Assembly: GCA_015698045.1 (NCBI GenBank)
Contig: BLAL01000044.1
Coordinates: 1,022,501 to 1,086,500, forward strand
Reading direction: 5' to 3'
DNA: 64,000 nt
DNA from: Rhizophagus clarus
Lineage: Eukaryota > Glomeromycota > Glomeromycetes > Glomerales > Glomeraceae
In this document: positions 9,783 through 21,878 of the stretch, in pieces
How positions within the stretch are numbered: the first letter of the stretch is position 1
How the letters are laid out: every line of letters starts with the position of its first letter
Made by a program: the position numbers and the translations under genes
The notes under the pieces: generated by a model
What the model was told of the DNA's origin: nothing
What the model saw: the letters and a program-made list of their open reading frames with translations, nothing else
The model's database searches: none

Positions 9783-12390
9783 GTGAGCTTGAAACCCGAA
9801 GATGAACAAGATTTACAAATCAAACAAATTCGTTCTCAAATTCTATTAGTTTTCACCTACAAATTTAAAATATTGAAAATCTTTATCCTTGATTGTAGTC
9901 AATTCAATTTCTATATTAAAATCGTGAAGTTTCGGATGAGGAAAGAATCAAAAAAAGGAGTAAGAGTTACCAACCAGTATTGAAAGTAGGAAATAATTAT
10001 GTTGCCGCTTAAATGTATAGGAATAATGCATGTAAGAATTTGTCATTACAAAACATTAATGGGAAAAATAACGCGACTTTGTTGAAAATTGCAGATACTT
10101 TTGCGTAAAGGCAGATGATTCAACAACCTTTGGATCGTATTAGACACGAATATTTCAAAGTATAAGAATACATGGAAACATTCCAGAAAGGAAAAAATGG
10201 TTAGTGGTCATGATAATAATGAGATTTTTTGTAATTATAGTCCTGTTTAATAAAAATTTGAATGTCACTGATGACTATTTAGATTTAAGCAAGTAGTAAA
10301 GCTACCATAAGCAATTATATCAAACATTATATATCATTTCTTTGACGAATTTCATGAGGTATTTGAAGATAAAACGTCATTTTGCACTTGAAAGGAAACT
10401 TATTTATTCTAGCATCTGTCACAGATCGCTTTAAAAAACGAACACAGTCCAAATTGGAAATCATAAGCTGTTCCAGAAGAGATTGATGGTATTATGTCGA
10501 ATGGCACACTATTTTTGTCCTAAAGTGTGCTATTATGGTATAGTGAGTCGATATACACGTGAAAAGGTTTCCTGACTAAAGGAAGTGAAATTTAACATGT
10601 AAGTTGGGTTATTAAATATACACTTGTATAGATGTATTCTTATACTTCTTTCCCATAACCTCAATTTTACCTTTCGTTTGACGCCAGATCGTTCAATGGC
10701 TAGAGCTTGTCAAAGATATGAATTTTCAAACAAAATGTTGATAATTTCAAGGCCATATTGGTCTTAGAAGTGGTAGACTTTTAAATACTCGTTGGCAAAG
10801 GATTTTCTTTCTTTTCTTTTTGATTTCTTTTCGATTGTGAATCATGTTGATTTAGCTGTAGCTATGTGTGAAAACCTGGATGCGTTTTTCGTGTCCAATG
10901 GTAAAATCGAACAAGGTTCAGTCTTGAGGTAAGCAAAAAATTTAAATTATCATTTTCTCTTATATGAAGGGCGAATCATGATGTTTATGGTACAAAGTTG
11001 TAAAATACCAAACATCTTTAGATTTGGGAAGCTCCAATATGTCAAGTTCCATTTGACAATTGCTTTTTTTTAGAAGAATTTCATTCTATAATGCTGGATG
11101 TGAAGGTTGAAAATGAATACTAAATCAAAAATATCTGTATTCTTGCACCAATTAATAAAAAAAAAAGTTTATATTTAATTGGCTTCTTATGCTACATCAA
11201 ATTTTCATAATGCAAAAGCAGCAACCTTTGTAAAAACAGAACTATTCAAAATTTCATTTTTCCTTTAGTAGTTTAGTACAACTTTAAGTTCGCTTACAGA
11301 TCTTGGAGAGCATCAAATTTCTGAGCAATATATTTTGGCAAATCAGTTTTGCAATTTTATTTAATTTTTGGCTTATTTTAAGCCCATATGCTAATAAATT
11401 TTCCTTGTTTTGAGGAATTGTTTCACTGCACATAGCTAATAAATTTAATCATACAAATTATTGTACTACTGTGTAACATCTTTAAAGTTCATAAAAAACA
11501 AAACGAAATGGTAAAAAATAATGAAATATTGTAATCTAGCAATATATCATTGACATGAATCAAATCGAAAATGTTAAATGACGAAAACTATATAAGTTCA
11601 ATCAAAGAACATTAGTAAACGATCTTATACAATGTATACAAAAAGAACCCTCTCCTTTTAAAAATTACCGTTCTACTGAAGTTCAGCCTACATAAAAAAG
11701 AGAAAAAGACCGTTAGTAAATGTTCTTATACAATATAATATGCAAAAGTAGAAGTCCATTCAATAAAAAAGAAAAAGATTAATAATATACATAACATATA
11801 AAAATCATAATAAAATAAATATTTTTTAATATATAACTTTAAAATTAGTTCAAATATTTTTTGATTTATAGTACCCGGCTGGTGCTAATTTTGGCCAGAA
11901 TTTGATATTTGCTATTTGGACCTGGCCTATCTAAATAATTGAGCGCGAGTCGCGACTTTAGAAGGACGCGACGCAATTTTCCCACGCGATTTCCCACGCG
12001 ATTCTCCCTATAAATGAATGATAGGACTGATCTAATTCAATAAATATTTTTTCAATTTTTTCTTAATTTCTTCAATTTCTTTTACAACTATGAAGCGAAC
12101 CTAAAACTTGGACTTTGTATAAGTCCCCACAAGGAATGGATTCGTATACATAAAATGACGTAGAAAACCTCGTATACAGTAAAGCCGTGAATGCGCTAAA
12201 AGGCCTCCGTGAAATTGTAAATAAAAATTTGGATCCTGTAAAAGCTCAGAAGGCTGATAGATATGTAATTGTCTCTACATGGGAAAGGTTCTCCGCAACA
12301 ATGGTTGTCCACAACAAGGAAGGTACGACTTTTGGTCGTTCTTCTGATGATCTTTTAGATCATATTGTGGTTGCAATATTCCATAACTAG
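9783..12390 (+). pseudogene. Decayed plus-strand coding relics, family not recognised
   Basis: This stretch has higher G+C and coding-like plus-strand pieces broken by stops. Examples are LKPEDEQDLQIKQIRSQILL (from 9786, no ATG), MCENLDAFFVSNGKIEQGSV near 10866 ending at a GTAAGC, and a 67-codon frame at 12187-12390 beginning with GTG that contains VIVSTWERFSATMVV. A short G+C-richer patch with GGCCAG arms near 11893 and 11937 and CGCGA repeats occurs at 11880-12010. No frame extends far enough to name a family, and I cannot tell whether the pieces come from one gene or several. Confidence 0.25.
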
Positions 12391-15376
12391 GAGGTGTGAC
12401 GCTTTTAGCTGGTCCTCTGAGGGATCTTTTAGATTGTTATGATTCTCTAGGCACTGATTAGTAATGCAAAAAAATATTTTATTCGCTGGATCGAACTAAG
12501 ATGATTGTTTTTTTTTTCTATTTTCTTTCTCCTTTGTTATCAGAATTATAACCAGAGAAAAGAAGGAAATAACATTGACAAATGTGGTTTGCTGTTGAAA
12601 CAAGGAAAATAAAAAGTTAGTTCTTCAAGAACACGGGAACATACTGTATATAATTGGTTTCCTGCGAAGGCATCCAAATTAGCAATGTTGGTTATAAAAG
12701 AAATCACGAGAATGAAGAATCGGAAACCGTAACAAAAAAAAGCCAGTAATCAGTATTTAATTTATTTTTGAAATTTAATTGAGATTAATGACGATTGTGT
12801 TAAACTCTAATTGTTCTCGGTTAGCAGAAATGTCATCACTAGAGGTATGATTATTATTTTATATATTTCTCGTCAATTGATAAATTTTCACTGAAGAATT
12901 CTTTTCTTATTATAGAATCCGATCACCTAAAAATTCATAGTAATTGAAAAAGTGACTTTATTTTGAATTAAGATCATTAAAATATTCTTGTTTTTCAAAA
13001 TTTTTCCTTTTATAATTGGAAATACGGTTCATAAACTGCAATTGCGGATTTATATGAGCAAGTTTGGTTTTGTCTAATCATGTAATAAAATAAAAATAAA
13101 TTTATCATTTTATTAATTTTATTAATTATCACTTTAATGTAAAATCCACAATATTACCCGACTTTAATAGATTTTAAGCAAAAAAGAGATTTTTTTTTTT
13201 TTGCTTTGGTTGTTAGATGCCAATAATTCAAATATGGGTAAATTTATAATATCATCAAATTCGTTCACAAGATCTTTGGTCTTTGAACTCATTTTTTTCT
13301 TTCCTTTTTTTTTTTTATTAAACAAACAATTAAATAAATCAATTACAAACAAATATTTAGAAAAGAAATTTTTGTCAAATTTGTAAATAATTTAAGCGAT
13401 GAAATTAGTAATAGGAATCCATATCAGAAGGTTATTTAAATTAAGAAGATAAGAAAATGATAAAAAGCAAGTTAAATTGGTAATTTAGGGAAGTATAGTT
13501 AATGTGATTTTAGGTAGATTGGATTCTAATCTAATACACGAGAATCGAGGATATATAGTCCCAATTCAATTTTACTAGAAGTAAAAAAATAGTATTAGAA
13601 AAAGTTTTTCAAGGAATTCGCGAAGATAAAAAAGTGTCGGCTAAATTATAAAAGATTATACACTTAATATTGAGAATTTTGAAGCATTCCTGGAAAATAT
13701 TCCTTGGAATTGACGACACTTTTGAGATCCGTAAACGCAACACCAAGAGAATCTTTTAAATCACTAGATCCATCGCTAGGAATGTTGGTCATCAGGTAAT
13801 CATGAATCTATTTATCGAGCAAAAAAAAAAAATCATTAATACGAAGAAATAAAGTTGATTAATTATGAATCTTTTTTTTGAAAAAAGTTAATTCTTTAAT
13901 GGTTGCGACAAATTATATCCTGATTTGATTTGTTGTCAATGCGAAGACTGAAACCACTAACAAATCAATTCACAAATAACGAACAGAGCCTTATAATTGT
14001 ATTTTGTTATTTTAGAAAATATAGTAATATAGGGATGAATTCCCTACCATCCTTCTCTCATAATAAGAAAAGATAATTCTTTTCTCGTACAAAATTAGGT
14101 TAAGCGGTATACTTAATCTATATAAAATACCATTTCTATCCTCCTTCTATAGGTTTTTAAAAAGAAATTACTTTTCCCACCATAAAATTCGGTTGGAAGG
14201 GAGCTCATAAATTGCTTAAATTGTGGTAAATATCCCTTTTTCTCTTGGGATTATTGAGCTTTGGAAAAAGAATTTTTGCAGAACCACGTTTATTACTTGT
14301 ATAAAATGATTGGGTCAATATAAATCCGCAGTTATTACTGTTGACAAAAAGTCATGTGATTTTTCAGACATTACATAAAAAAAAGGGTTAACTGTTAACA
14401 TTGCAGAATTCTAATTGTTTGTACGCCAGATAAAAATAAAAAAAACATTGCAGAATTCTCAGACTAATATAGCATGAGAATAAGAGATATACTTACTATC
14501 ATGCATCATTTATTGTTATATTCACGGCTTCATCCGTGATGATGGCGTATTCTATAACTTTTTTATAAAACAAGGGGAAAAAAAGAAATGATTTAAAAAA
14601 AAAATTTCCCACATTAATATTTATTGATTTTTTTTTTTCCAAACGAAAAATTTCTCTTTGGTTAAAAAATTCATTGTTAAAATTACAAGATATGGAACCG
14701 GTTAACAAATTTCCTGAAACTGAATCTTTACCAAAAAAAGATACACTTGTTTAATTTGAATTCCTGAAATGGTTAAAAGTAAAAAAATTTACCCCTTAAT
14801 GATAAAATATAACCATATCTGTGATCTTTTAAAAAAAAAAACTTATTTTTGTTTATTTGTAATTATTATTTATGCATGTTGCTGCAATACGGACTTCCAC
14901 GTTTCATAAACAAAAAAAAAAAAAAAACGACAAAATTTTTTGTCAATCAAAAAAATTAAGAAAAAATCTTAAAAATTTTTTTTGTATAGTATAATGTCAT
15001 TTTATACTTATATTTTTTTTTAAAAAAAAATTATGACTGTAGTAGTTATTTCTTAGGCAAAATTTAATAAAATTTTATCATGAGAAAAAGTAAAAAGACC
15101 GAGAATTTTTTTTTTTGAGCAGATTTTTTTATTATGATAATTCAATTATCATCTTTATAAAAATACAAAGAAAATATATGAAATATAATAAATCGTGATT
15201 CATAATTAACCAATCACGTAATAAAAAAAACCATTATCTACATTACACCATCTAAAGTTTTTTTTTTATATATTAAATTTTATATAATGCAAAAAGAATT
15301 ATAAAATTTGGTACTGATTGAACATGATAATTAAGTAATAATGATATTATTAGTGTAAAATTAATTTTTGTTATAT
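12391..15376. other. Intergenic, mostly featureless; two possible exon fragments
   Basis: Mostly A+T-rich sequence with homopolymer runs. Two short coding-like pieces deserve mention. A minus-strand frame beginning at an ATG at 13291 reads MSSKTKDLVNEFDDIINLPI. A plus-strand frame ending with TAA at about 14752 contains MEPVNKFPETESLPKKDTLV. Neither has a convincing partner exon, so neither is called as a gene. Confidence 0.4.
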
Positions 15377-16036
15377 TTATAAGATGTAGGCAGCAGCCAT
15401 GCACATGCTTGAAAGAACAACTCCGGCAGCAGCGAAAGATTGGTAATTTCGGGAAGCAGAGCTCTTGGCACCTTCAGATGGGGTAGCTGGCATAGCACCA
15501 CCACTTGGCATAGCACCACTTGGCATAGCACCACCAGGCATGGTTCCGTTAGCAGCACCACCGGCAGCACCACCAGCAGCACCACCGTAGATAATAGTAG
15601 CGGCCATACCACCAGTTCCGGGTACACAATGTCCTGGAACAGCGCAATAGATCCATGTTTTTCCGGTAGCGGTTGCTGGAACGGGATAAGTCCATGTTTT
15701 TGGTGAAGCGAATGCTCCTCCGGATGAGATACCAGTGGGGTTTGTGGTTTTGCAGTCAGTCAATGAATCAGTTTCGAAAATACTGTGTTTACCGCTAACC
15801 CAGGTAAAGACGATCTATAAAATTTTTAAAAATTAGCAAATTTGGTTTTTTTTCTTTTTAACTAAAATGAAATAGATTGCAAAAATACATACATTGTCAC
15901 CAGGATTAGCCATAATCTTAGCTGGTTCGAATACATTTGCTCCAGCAGCATTACCAACGTTAACTGGAACATCAGCTGCATCAGAGAAAGTAGCAAGACT
16001 GGCGAGGAATAAGATGGCAGCGAAAGCGGTTTTCAT
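15377..16036 (-). CDS. Secreted GPI-anchored cupredoxin, paralogue A
   Basis: Two exons (15893-16036 and 15377-15814) give 193 residues with a phase-0 intron after codon 48. The start has a clear signal peptide (MKTAFAAILFLASLATFSDA). The plastocyanin-like fold carries the expected copper ligands: His58 in VSGKHSIF, then Cys105 and His110 in IYCAVPGHC, with Met118 as the probable axial ligand. Met118 follows His110 after seven residues rather than the usual four. Cys69 and Cys111 may pair. The tail is Gly/Ala/Met/Pro-rich (GGAMPSGAMPSGGAMP repeats, about 127-158) and ends in a hydrophobic segment typical of a GPI-attachment signal. Fungal proteins of this type are extracellular, surface-attached cupredoxins with unknown partners. 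It lies downstream of a paralogue on the same strand. Confidence 0.88.
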
Positions 16037-17096
16037 TTTGATTGATTTTTTTTTTAAAAGAGTAGATGTGGAAAGGATATAAATTTTTTATCAAAAAAAA
16101 TTTAGATTTGTTTTTTTATGTATTTATATTTTATTAATTTTTTTTTTGAAATTTTTGAGAGGATGCAGAACCCGTATTTATAAGTAAAATTTTCGAATAA
16201 AATATCTTAGTTAAAAATCCTTTGTTTCATAGTATATTGTATATACGATAAGTATTCTTTGACTGTTGTGGAAATGTAAGAAATGCATAAAATGAAACAA
16301 ATATTAATTACATTTGTGTCATTAACCGAAAACGGTATGTTTGCGTTATTAATTTAATTACTGTATACAAAAAAAAACTGTATACAAGGAAAAAAAAAAA
16401 AATAATAAATTGTTTCAAATGGCCGAACTATAATTTACACAAACTAATGAACACAACAGGTGTAAAAAAATTATTATTGTTGTGTAGAACAGAAAGAAAA
16501 GAAAAAAAAATATATTATTTATTTATTTAATTTAAATTAAATAAATAAATAATATAAATAATTATATAAATAAATTTTTCTTTGTTTATGCTATTTAGGG
16601 ATATATAATTACGAAATAATTCTAGGCTGTAATTTCCTTAAAAGTCAGATAAGGTTATAAACTACCTTTTTAAGGGAAGCCAATAACCAAATTTATATAA
16701 TATTATAATTATTCGGATTTTATTATTACAATCATTTATCGGTCATAAGTTCGGGCGAAAGAATCCTAAGAAATGCTAACCAGCCAAGAAAAAAAAAATG
16801 TCATCAATGATGTATTCAGTTATTAAGTATAATTTTTATGTCGAAGAATTAGAATGTTATCAACGATGTATACATTTAATTTAATAAATATAATTTTATG
16901 TCGAAAATTAAAAAATATTTATTAATATAAATCATGCATATATTCTTTATTAAAACAAAATACTGTACTATCTACAAATCTTACAAACTACAACGAACAA
17001 TATTATTATTTATATTAATTGTATCCTAAATAAAGGTTAAATGTAAATTATTAAAAGAAATTCCGTTGTAAAAAAAAAAAAAAAAATCCCCCTTTT
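16037..17096. other. Spacer between the two cupredoxin genes
   Basis: A+T-rich spacer of about 1.06 kb that should hold the promoter of cupredoxin A and the 3' end of cupredoxin B. The only clear structure is the long palindrome listed separately. A two-copy diverged repeat (ATGTCATCAATGATGTA / ATGTTATCAACGATGTA) sits at about 16798-16875. Confidence 0.5.
16511..16556. repeat. 46-bp perfect palindrome (A/T only)
   Basis: The 23 bases 16511-16533 are the exact reverse complement of 16534-16556, with no spacer; the centre reads AATTTAAATT. The run of TTTATTTA-like units makes it both palindromic and quasi-tandem. It lies between two same-strand cupredoxin genes, about 475 bp upstream of gene A and 540 bp downstream of gene B. 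Confidence 0.85.
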
Positions 17097-17718
17097 TTAC
17101 AACCAAGGGATAAAGCTTGATACCAAAGTACCAAGGCTTATAGCAATGAATGAGCTTGGTATTGTAATAGCATTCGAAGTTTGGTTGCTTGTAACTCTGA
17201 TTACACCTTTCATACCAGATGCGCAATGTTGATCAACACTGCAGTGATACCAGATATTTCCTGATGTTTGATTTATTGTAATGGTGAATTCTTTTGAAGG
17301 AGGATTGACTTCGGATTGAACTTTTTATCAAGAAGGAAAGGTTAAAAGAAAGAAAGAAAAATTATATTATATAATTATTATTAATATTAATTAATTAGGG
17401 AAAAATTCACTTACAAGCATTAGGGTCAGGTGATTTATCGCAAGAATCAGCTTTAGCGGATTGGACGACATCGTGATTTCCCGATACAAATTTGAACAGA
17501 ATCTAAAAAAAGAAAGAATTGACAAATTTAACGTATTGTGCACGAAGAAAAAAAAAAAGCTTTATCATAAATACCGAATCACCAGTCATGGCTTTGATAT
17601 CATTTGGAAAGAATTGCAATTTGTTATCAGAACCAACTTCAACCACTATGGTTGCCGATTGAATGAACGTAACAAAAATAGCCAAAATTACAAAGATAGT
17701 AAAAAATTCTTTATTCAT
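17097..17718 (-). CDS. Secreted GPI-anchored cupredoxin, paralogue B
   Basis: Three exons (17575-17718, 17415-17502, 17097-17320) join to 151 residues. The signal peptide is about residues 1-21. Copper ligands are His58 in FVSGNHDV and Cys104, His109 and Met114 in YHCSVDQHCASGM, a textbook C-x4-H-x4-M type I copper site. Cys69 and Cys110 are conserved with paralogue A. Exon 1 is exactly 48 codons with a phase-0 intron, as in paralogue A, which supports a shared origin by duplication. An extra intron splits the second half. The C-terminus (about 127-151) is hydrophobic and consistent with a GPI signal, but the repetitive linker of paralogue A is absent. Expected location: cell surface or wall. 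Confidence 0.88.
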
Positions 17719-19422
17719 TTTTTTTTTCTTTCTGATTTGAAGAAAAGTTAATTGTTGTTTAAATTTAAAATTTTTGGGTGGGATTTGGATTTTTTTAGTG
17801 AAAGACCGTTAATGCTCGATTCTTCTCTTAAATAATTCATACTAAATGCCTTGGACCTGGCGTTTGCTTATTTGACTTAGTAGTAAAAGCGAAGAGCCGA
17901 ACGATTTGAAAGTTTCCAAAATTAGAATATTGATTACTAAAAAAAGAATATGGTTTGTTGATTTTCACGATTATTTTAAAATACAAAAACGTCAATGAAG
18001 TTGTAATCTCATATGCATAAAAATGCATTCGATTTATTTGGGAATAATAATAATAAAAAAAATCTTTTATTATTTGGTCAAAAAAAAAAAAATTTATTAT
18101 TATATAATAAAATATTTATTTTGTATAATAAAAATTATGATCATATCTGTAAAGAGTTAGAATAAATTTAAATTTATATCTCGTGGCAAACATTCATGAA
18201 ACACAACTTAAAACTCCCCCTAACTCCAATCTAAAATCTTAACTTCTTTAGGAGAGTTAGGAAAATTAATTGTTCAAATTATTTCCAATGGCAAAATAAC
18301 CTTCTGGTCTCACAAATATTATCTTCATATAAAACCAATCAATTAAAGTTACCGATTTACTTACTTATTTAAAATTATTTCTTAATCGGTATTATTTTTT
18401 ATGTACTACTTTTGTTTCATATATGTCCTTAAAACTGATTGTCAAACTAAATCCCGCATTATGATAAGCAAAAATACCTCATTAGGCCTTTTGATAGAAT
18501 GATTTTTTCTTCTTTCTTTTTAAAGTTCAATACACTTGTGTAAATTTTGGGGGCTGTTTTACAGTTCGAGCATAATTAATAAAGAAATTATATATTCTTA
18601 AAAGTTACACGAATTTGTAACTTATTTCACAAAGACAAAGGCTTATGCAAGATTAAGGTAATAATCAAATATTTTATTTAGTAATAATATGAATTTAATA
18701 AATTTGTATATAGGTTAGATTGAATCGATCCAAAATAAATCGACCGGTCCATAATCCCTAATACTGAACATCCGGTTAAACCTTCCAATGTTTTACGACA
18801 TTAATTTTATTTTTATTATCTGTTATACTTAATTAAATTTATATAATATTTTTTTTTACAAGTATCATGTGGGGATAACAACCGGTAATTAACGGAACCT
18901 GTTTCATTTAATTTAATCATTTTTGTATTACTGATGATTTGTTTGTTTTATTTATTCTCTTTCGAAGAGAAAAAACATTTGTAATTCATAAATTCTTTAA
19001 CTGAAAAATAATATAATTTTTTTTTTTGATAACGTATTCGAACTTTCTTTTTGTTGTTGTGCTGTTGTACTCAAAATAATAACATTATCACCGTATAACA
19101 AAACTTCTCCTAATTCGCTGTTATGATTTAACTTTGGTTACGTTTTTTATTAGTGACACAAAAAGGAGTTAAACACTGCATACACTGCATTGGTCCGAAG
19201 ATCATACTATTTTTTTGTTATTAAATGCTTGTAATCGACATATATCCATTCGGTGGACATCACCGCAATTATTAAAAATTTTCGGAAACAAGTTACCCAA
19301 AAAAGTGTTATTTTCTCGTAGCCTTTGTATAACCTTGTTATAATCTATGATTTCATCTAAAATTTCTTTTTATCTTTCTCGATTTTTATTAAATATTTCT
19401 TTTTTTATAAGATAATCGAGAA
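17719..19422. other. Intergenic between cupredoxin B and the GNAT gene
   Basis: These two genes are divergently transcribed, so promoters for both probably lie here. Sequence is A+T-rich with scattered homopolymers and no supportable gene. The 63-codon minus frame at 17837-18028 has no recognisable content. Confidence 0.5.
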
Positions 19423-20265
19423 ATGTCGACTAATGAGAATTATGATTTTAACTTCGTTCTAAAACCTGTTACATTAGCAGGAAAAAGGATTCGACTTGAA
19501 CCATTAATCGTATGTACAATATTAAAGTTAATAAATTTTTATTTTTATTTGTGCGTCGGCTGAATAATCTTGAATAATTAAGAATTACAAATTACAAAAT
19601 ATAGCCATCCGTTCATGCAACTGAATTGTATGAAGTTTCACATGTAAATCTCGAAGCAAGAAAAGTCTTTGATTATCTTCCGTTTGGTCCATTTAATACT
19701 TACGATGAATTCTTGAATCTTTTAAATGGCCCTTATGTAAAAGGGGATAAGCATACACTATTATTTTGTATTATTGATATTAATTCGGAGAAGAAGATCG
19801 GAATTGCTGGGTAATTTACAGTATTACATATTATTCTCAATATTATACTTTTTTCTTGATGATATTTATGATTTTTATTTTTTATTTTTTTTTTTTTTTA
19901 CATTTAGTTATTTGGATACACATCCAAATCATAAGAAACTTGAAATTGGACATATATGGATCATACCATCATTTCAACGTACATATGTCAATACAGAAAC
20001 AAATTTTCTTTTATTACAATATGCTTTTGAATCCCTTCAATATCTCAGAGTTACATGGAAATGTCATTCTAAAAATATTAAATCACGTAAAGCTGCTGAA
20101 AGGTTAGGTTATAAATTTGAAGGAACTTTAAGAAATCATTATCTAATTAAAAAAGTTATTAATGGATCTGAAGTTATAGATCAACGAAATTCGGATTATT
20201 TATCAATTATAGATAGTGAATGGGAAGACGTGAAAGAGAATTTACTAGAAAAATTAAAACAATAA
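19423..20265 (+). CDS. GNAT-family N-acetyltransferase (RimJ/RimL-like)
   Basis: Three exons (19423-19509, 19605-19810, 19908-20265) join to 216 residues with closing phases. The opening VTLAGKRIRLEPL is the first strand typical of RimJ/RimL-like acetyltransferases. The core has IGIAGYLDTHPNHKKLEIGH followed by IWIIPSFQRTYVNTET. The end has the conserved C-x-x-x-N-x-x-S-x-x-A-A-E-R-L-G-Y-K-F-E-G run, which is the acetyl-CoA-side helix and last strands of the family, finishing NHYL and a Lys/Glu-rich helix. The classic R/Q-x-x-G-x-G/A pyrophosphate loop is degenerate here (FQRTYVNT), as in many members of this subfamily. Substrate cannot be inferred; fungal and bacterial relatives acetylate protein N-termini or small molecules. 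Confidence 0.87.
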
Positions 20266-20420
20266 TAATTAGTTATCAAATTTCGTGTATGATGACAATA
20301 TCATAACTCGCGATAAATTATAATTAATAGACCAACGCATCAATTAAACGCGCGTGACATCAGTACTTTAAAATATACTGTATATTGTAGTAAAAATCTA
20401 TTAATTTAATTCTATCATAG

Positions 20421-20766
20421 ATTTGAACGAAATAAGCCGATAGAATGAGAATCGGTTGACTTACTGTCAATATTTGATTATAAAAATAAGTTTTCGTTAT
20501 TGATGTACAAATTTGCTTATTCAAATTACAAATCTTTATTGCTCCTAAATCGATATTTATTACTGTATTCTCAAATGATTCGAATTAAGTATCAAAAAAG
20601 CGTATGAAAGCAAGATGAAAATAGAAATAAGCTGAATATTATTGAATGGGAATCGGTTTACTTACTATCAATTCTTGATTATGAAAATAAGTTTTTGTTT
20701 TTGATGTACAAATGTGCTTATTCAAAAACGGGTTAAATCACAAATCTTTATTGCGCCTAAATCGTG
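20421..20766. repeat. Two diverged direct copies about 200 bp apart
   Basis: Blocks at about 20421-20552 and 20621-20766 share long similar runs, including AATCGGTT-ACTTACT, TTGATTAT-AAAATAAGTTTT and AAATCTTTATTGC(T/G)CCTAAATCG. The second copy has a small insertion near 20726. This is a local duplication with no gene content. Confidence 0.6.
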
Positions 20767-21250
20767 AGTTACCTACCCTTAAAATAAATTATTATCTCCT
20801 GCAGATTAAGTCTTCCTTAAGTTCTCCTATATAAGGCTATCCGGCCCGAAATCGATTTTCGATTTATAAATTCCCGTGTACGACTAAATACATATATTAT
20901 ATTCAATAAAAAGAATTAATCATCATATTGTTGGTTTGACGAAGTCGTTTCCCCTTTGCTTATGCTAGTGCACAATCACAAATATCGGCATGATTGAGAT
21001 TGTAAAGGATACGTAATTACGTGATTGATTAGTTGTTAAATCATGGTTGGAATAATAAGTTTTCTTTTACTTAGATAACTTTGATGCAAATATAAAGGAA
21101 ACTTGTCTAGACTCTAGACTGATTCTTACTTAAATGCACCCAAACCAATACTGAATTTAACATCCAATTTATATAATTGGACGGTAAATATTAAAAAACA
21201 ATCAGGTATATATCCAAATGCAATTGGATAATATTATATTGTAATTTCTT

Positions 21251-21594
21251 TGGGGGCTGGCTAAAGCAGAGTAGTTCACGGCCCGCGTTAAGAAATTGAC
21301 GACGCCATAATGCTGGTAGGTAGTCGTTTTAATGCCGATCACATGACGAGTCCGGATCACATGATCCGGACGGAATCATGTGATTACATCGGAAAAGTTA
21401 CCGGAAGCAATATAGTATATTGTGGATGTAAGGACTGGTATCTACTATATTGTTAAGGATAACTTTGAAGATAGTGCTTGGTGGTTTAATTGAAACTATT
21501 AAGTGGCTTTAAAATGTAATGTCTACCAGCATTAGAAGAAGTTAAGATCTTAATACAGTTCATTAACTATTCTACTCCACTTTAAACAGCCTTA
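21251..21594. mobile_element. Candidate small inverted-repeat element with internal hairpin
   Basis: The ends are imperfect inverted repeats: GGCTGGCTAAAGCAGAGTAG at 21256 and, read on the minus strand from 21592, AGGCTGTTTAAAGTGGAGTAG. About 16 of 20 positions agree. The interior is less A+T-rich than the flanks and holds a 10-bp-arm hairpin with a 2-nt loop (21350-21371, GTCCGGATCA / TGATCCGGAC) and a second ATCATGTGAT inverted repeat. I could not find a clean target duplication, so this is a candidate only. Confidence 0.35.
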
Positions 21595-21878
21595 TATTTA
21601 ATAAAAAATTATATTTAAATTAAATTAACTATAAAATATGATTCTAACTAGAATCCTAAAAGTTACAAAATCCCAAAACTTTATATTCTAAAATTATAAT
21701 CAATAAAATAAAGTTATAGAAGAGTTGCAATGTGAGGTAAAAACAGTTCTATCAAGCTGATCATGCCTGTTTTCCAGAATCCTGAATACTACTAATGTAA
21801 CTTACAATTGATCAGCATGCATTTACTATTAACTCTATACAACTTTTTTTTTATAGTAACACTACACAAACTTATATC

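Noticed and set aside
13164..13386. Overlapping short frames, one starting MSSKTKDLVNEFDDIINLPI
   Set aside because: The minus-strand piece looks coding-like but runs straight into poly-A and no second exon was found.
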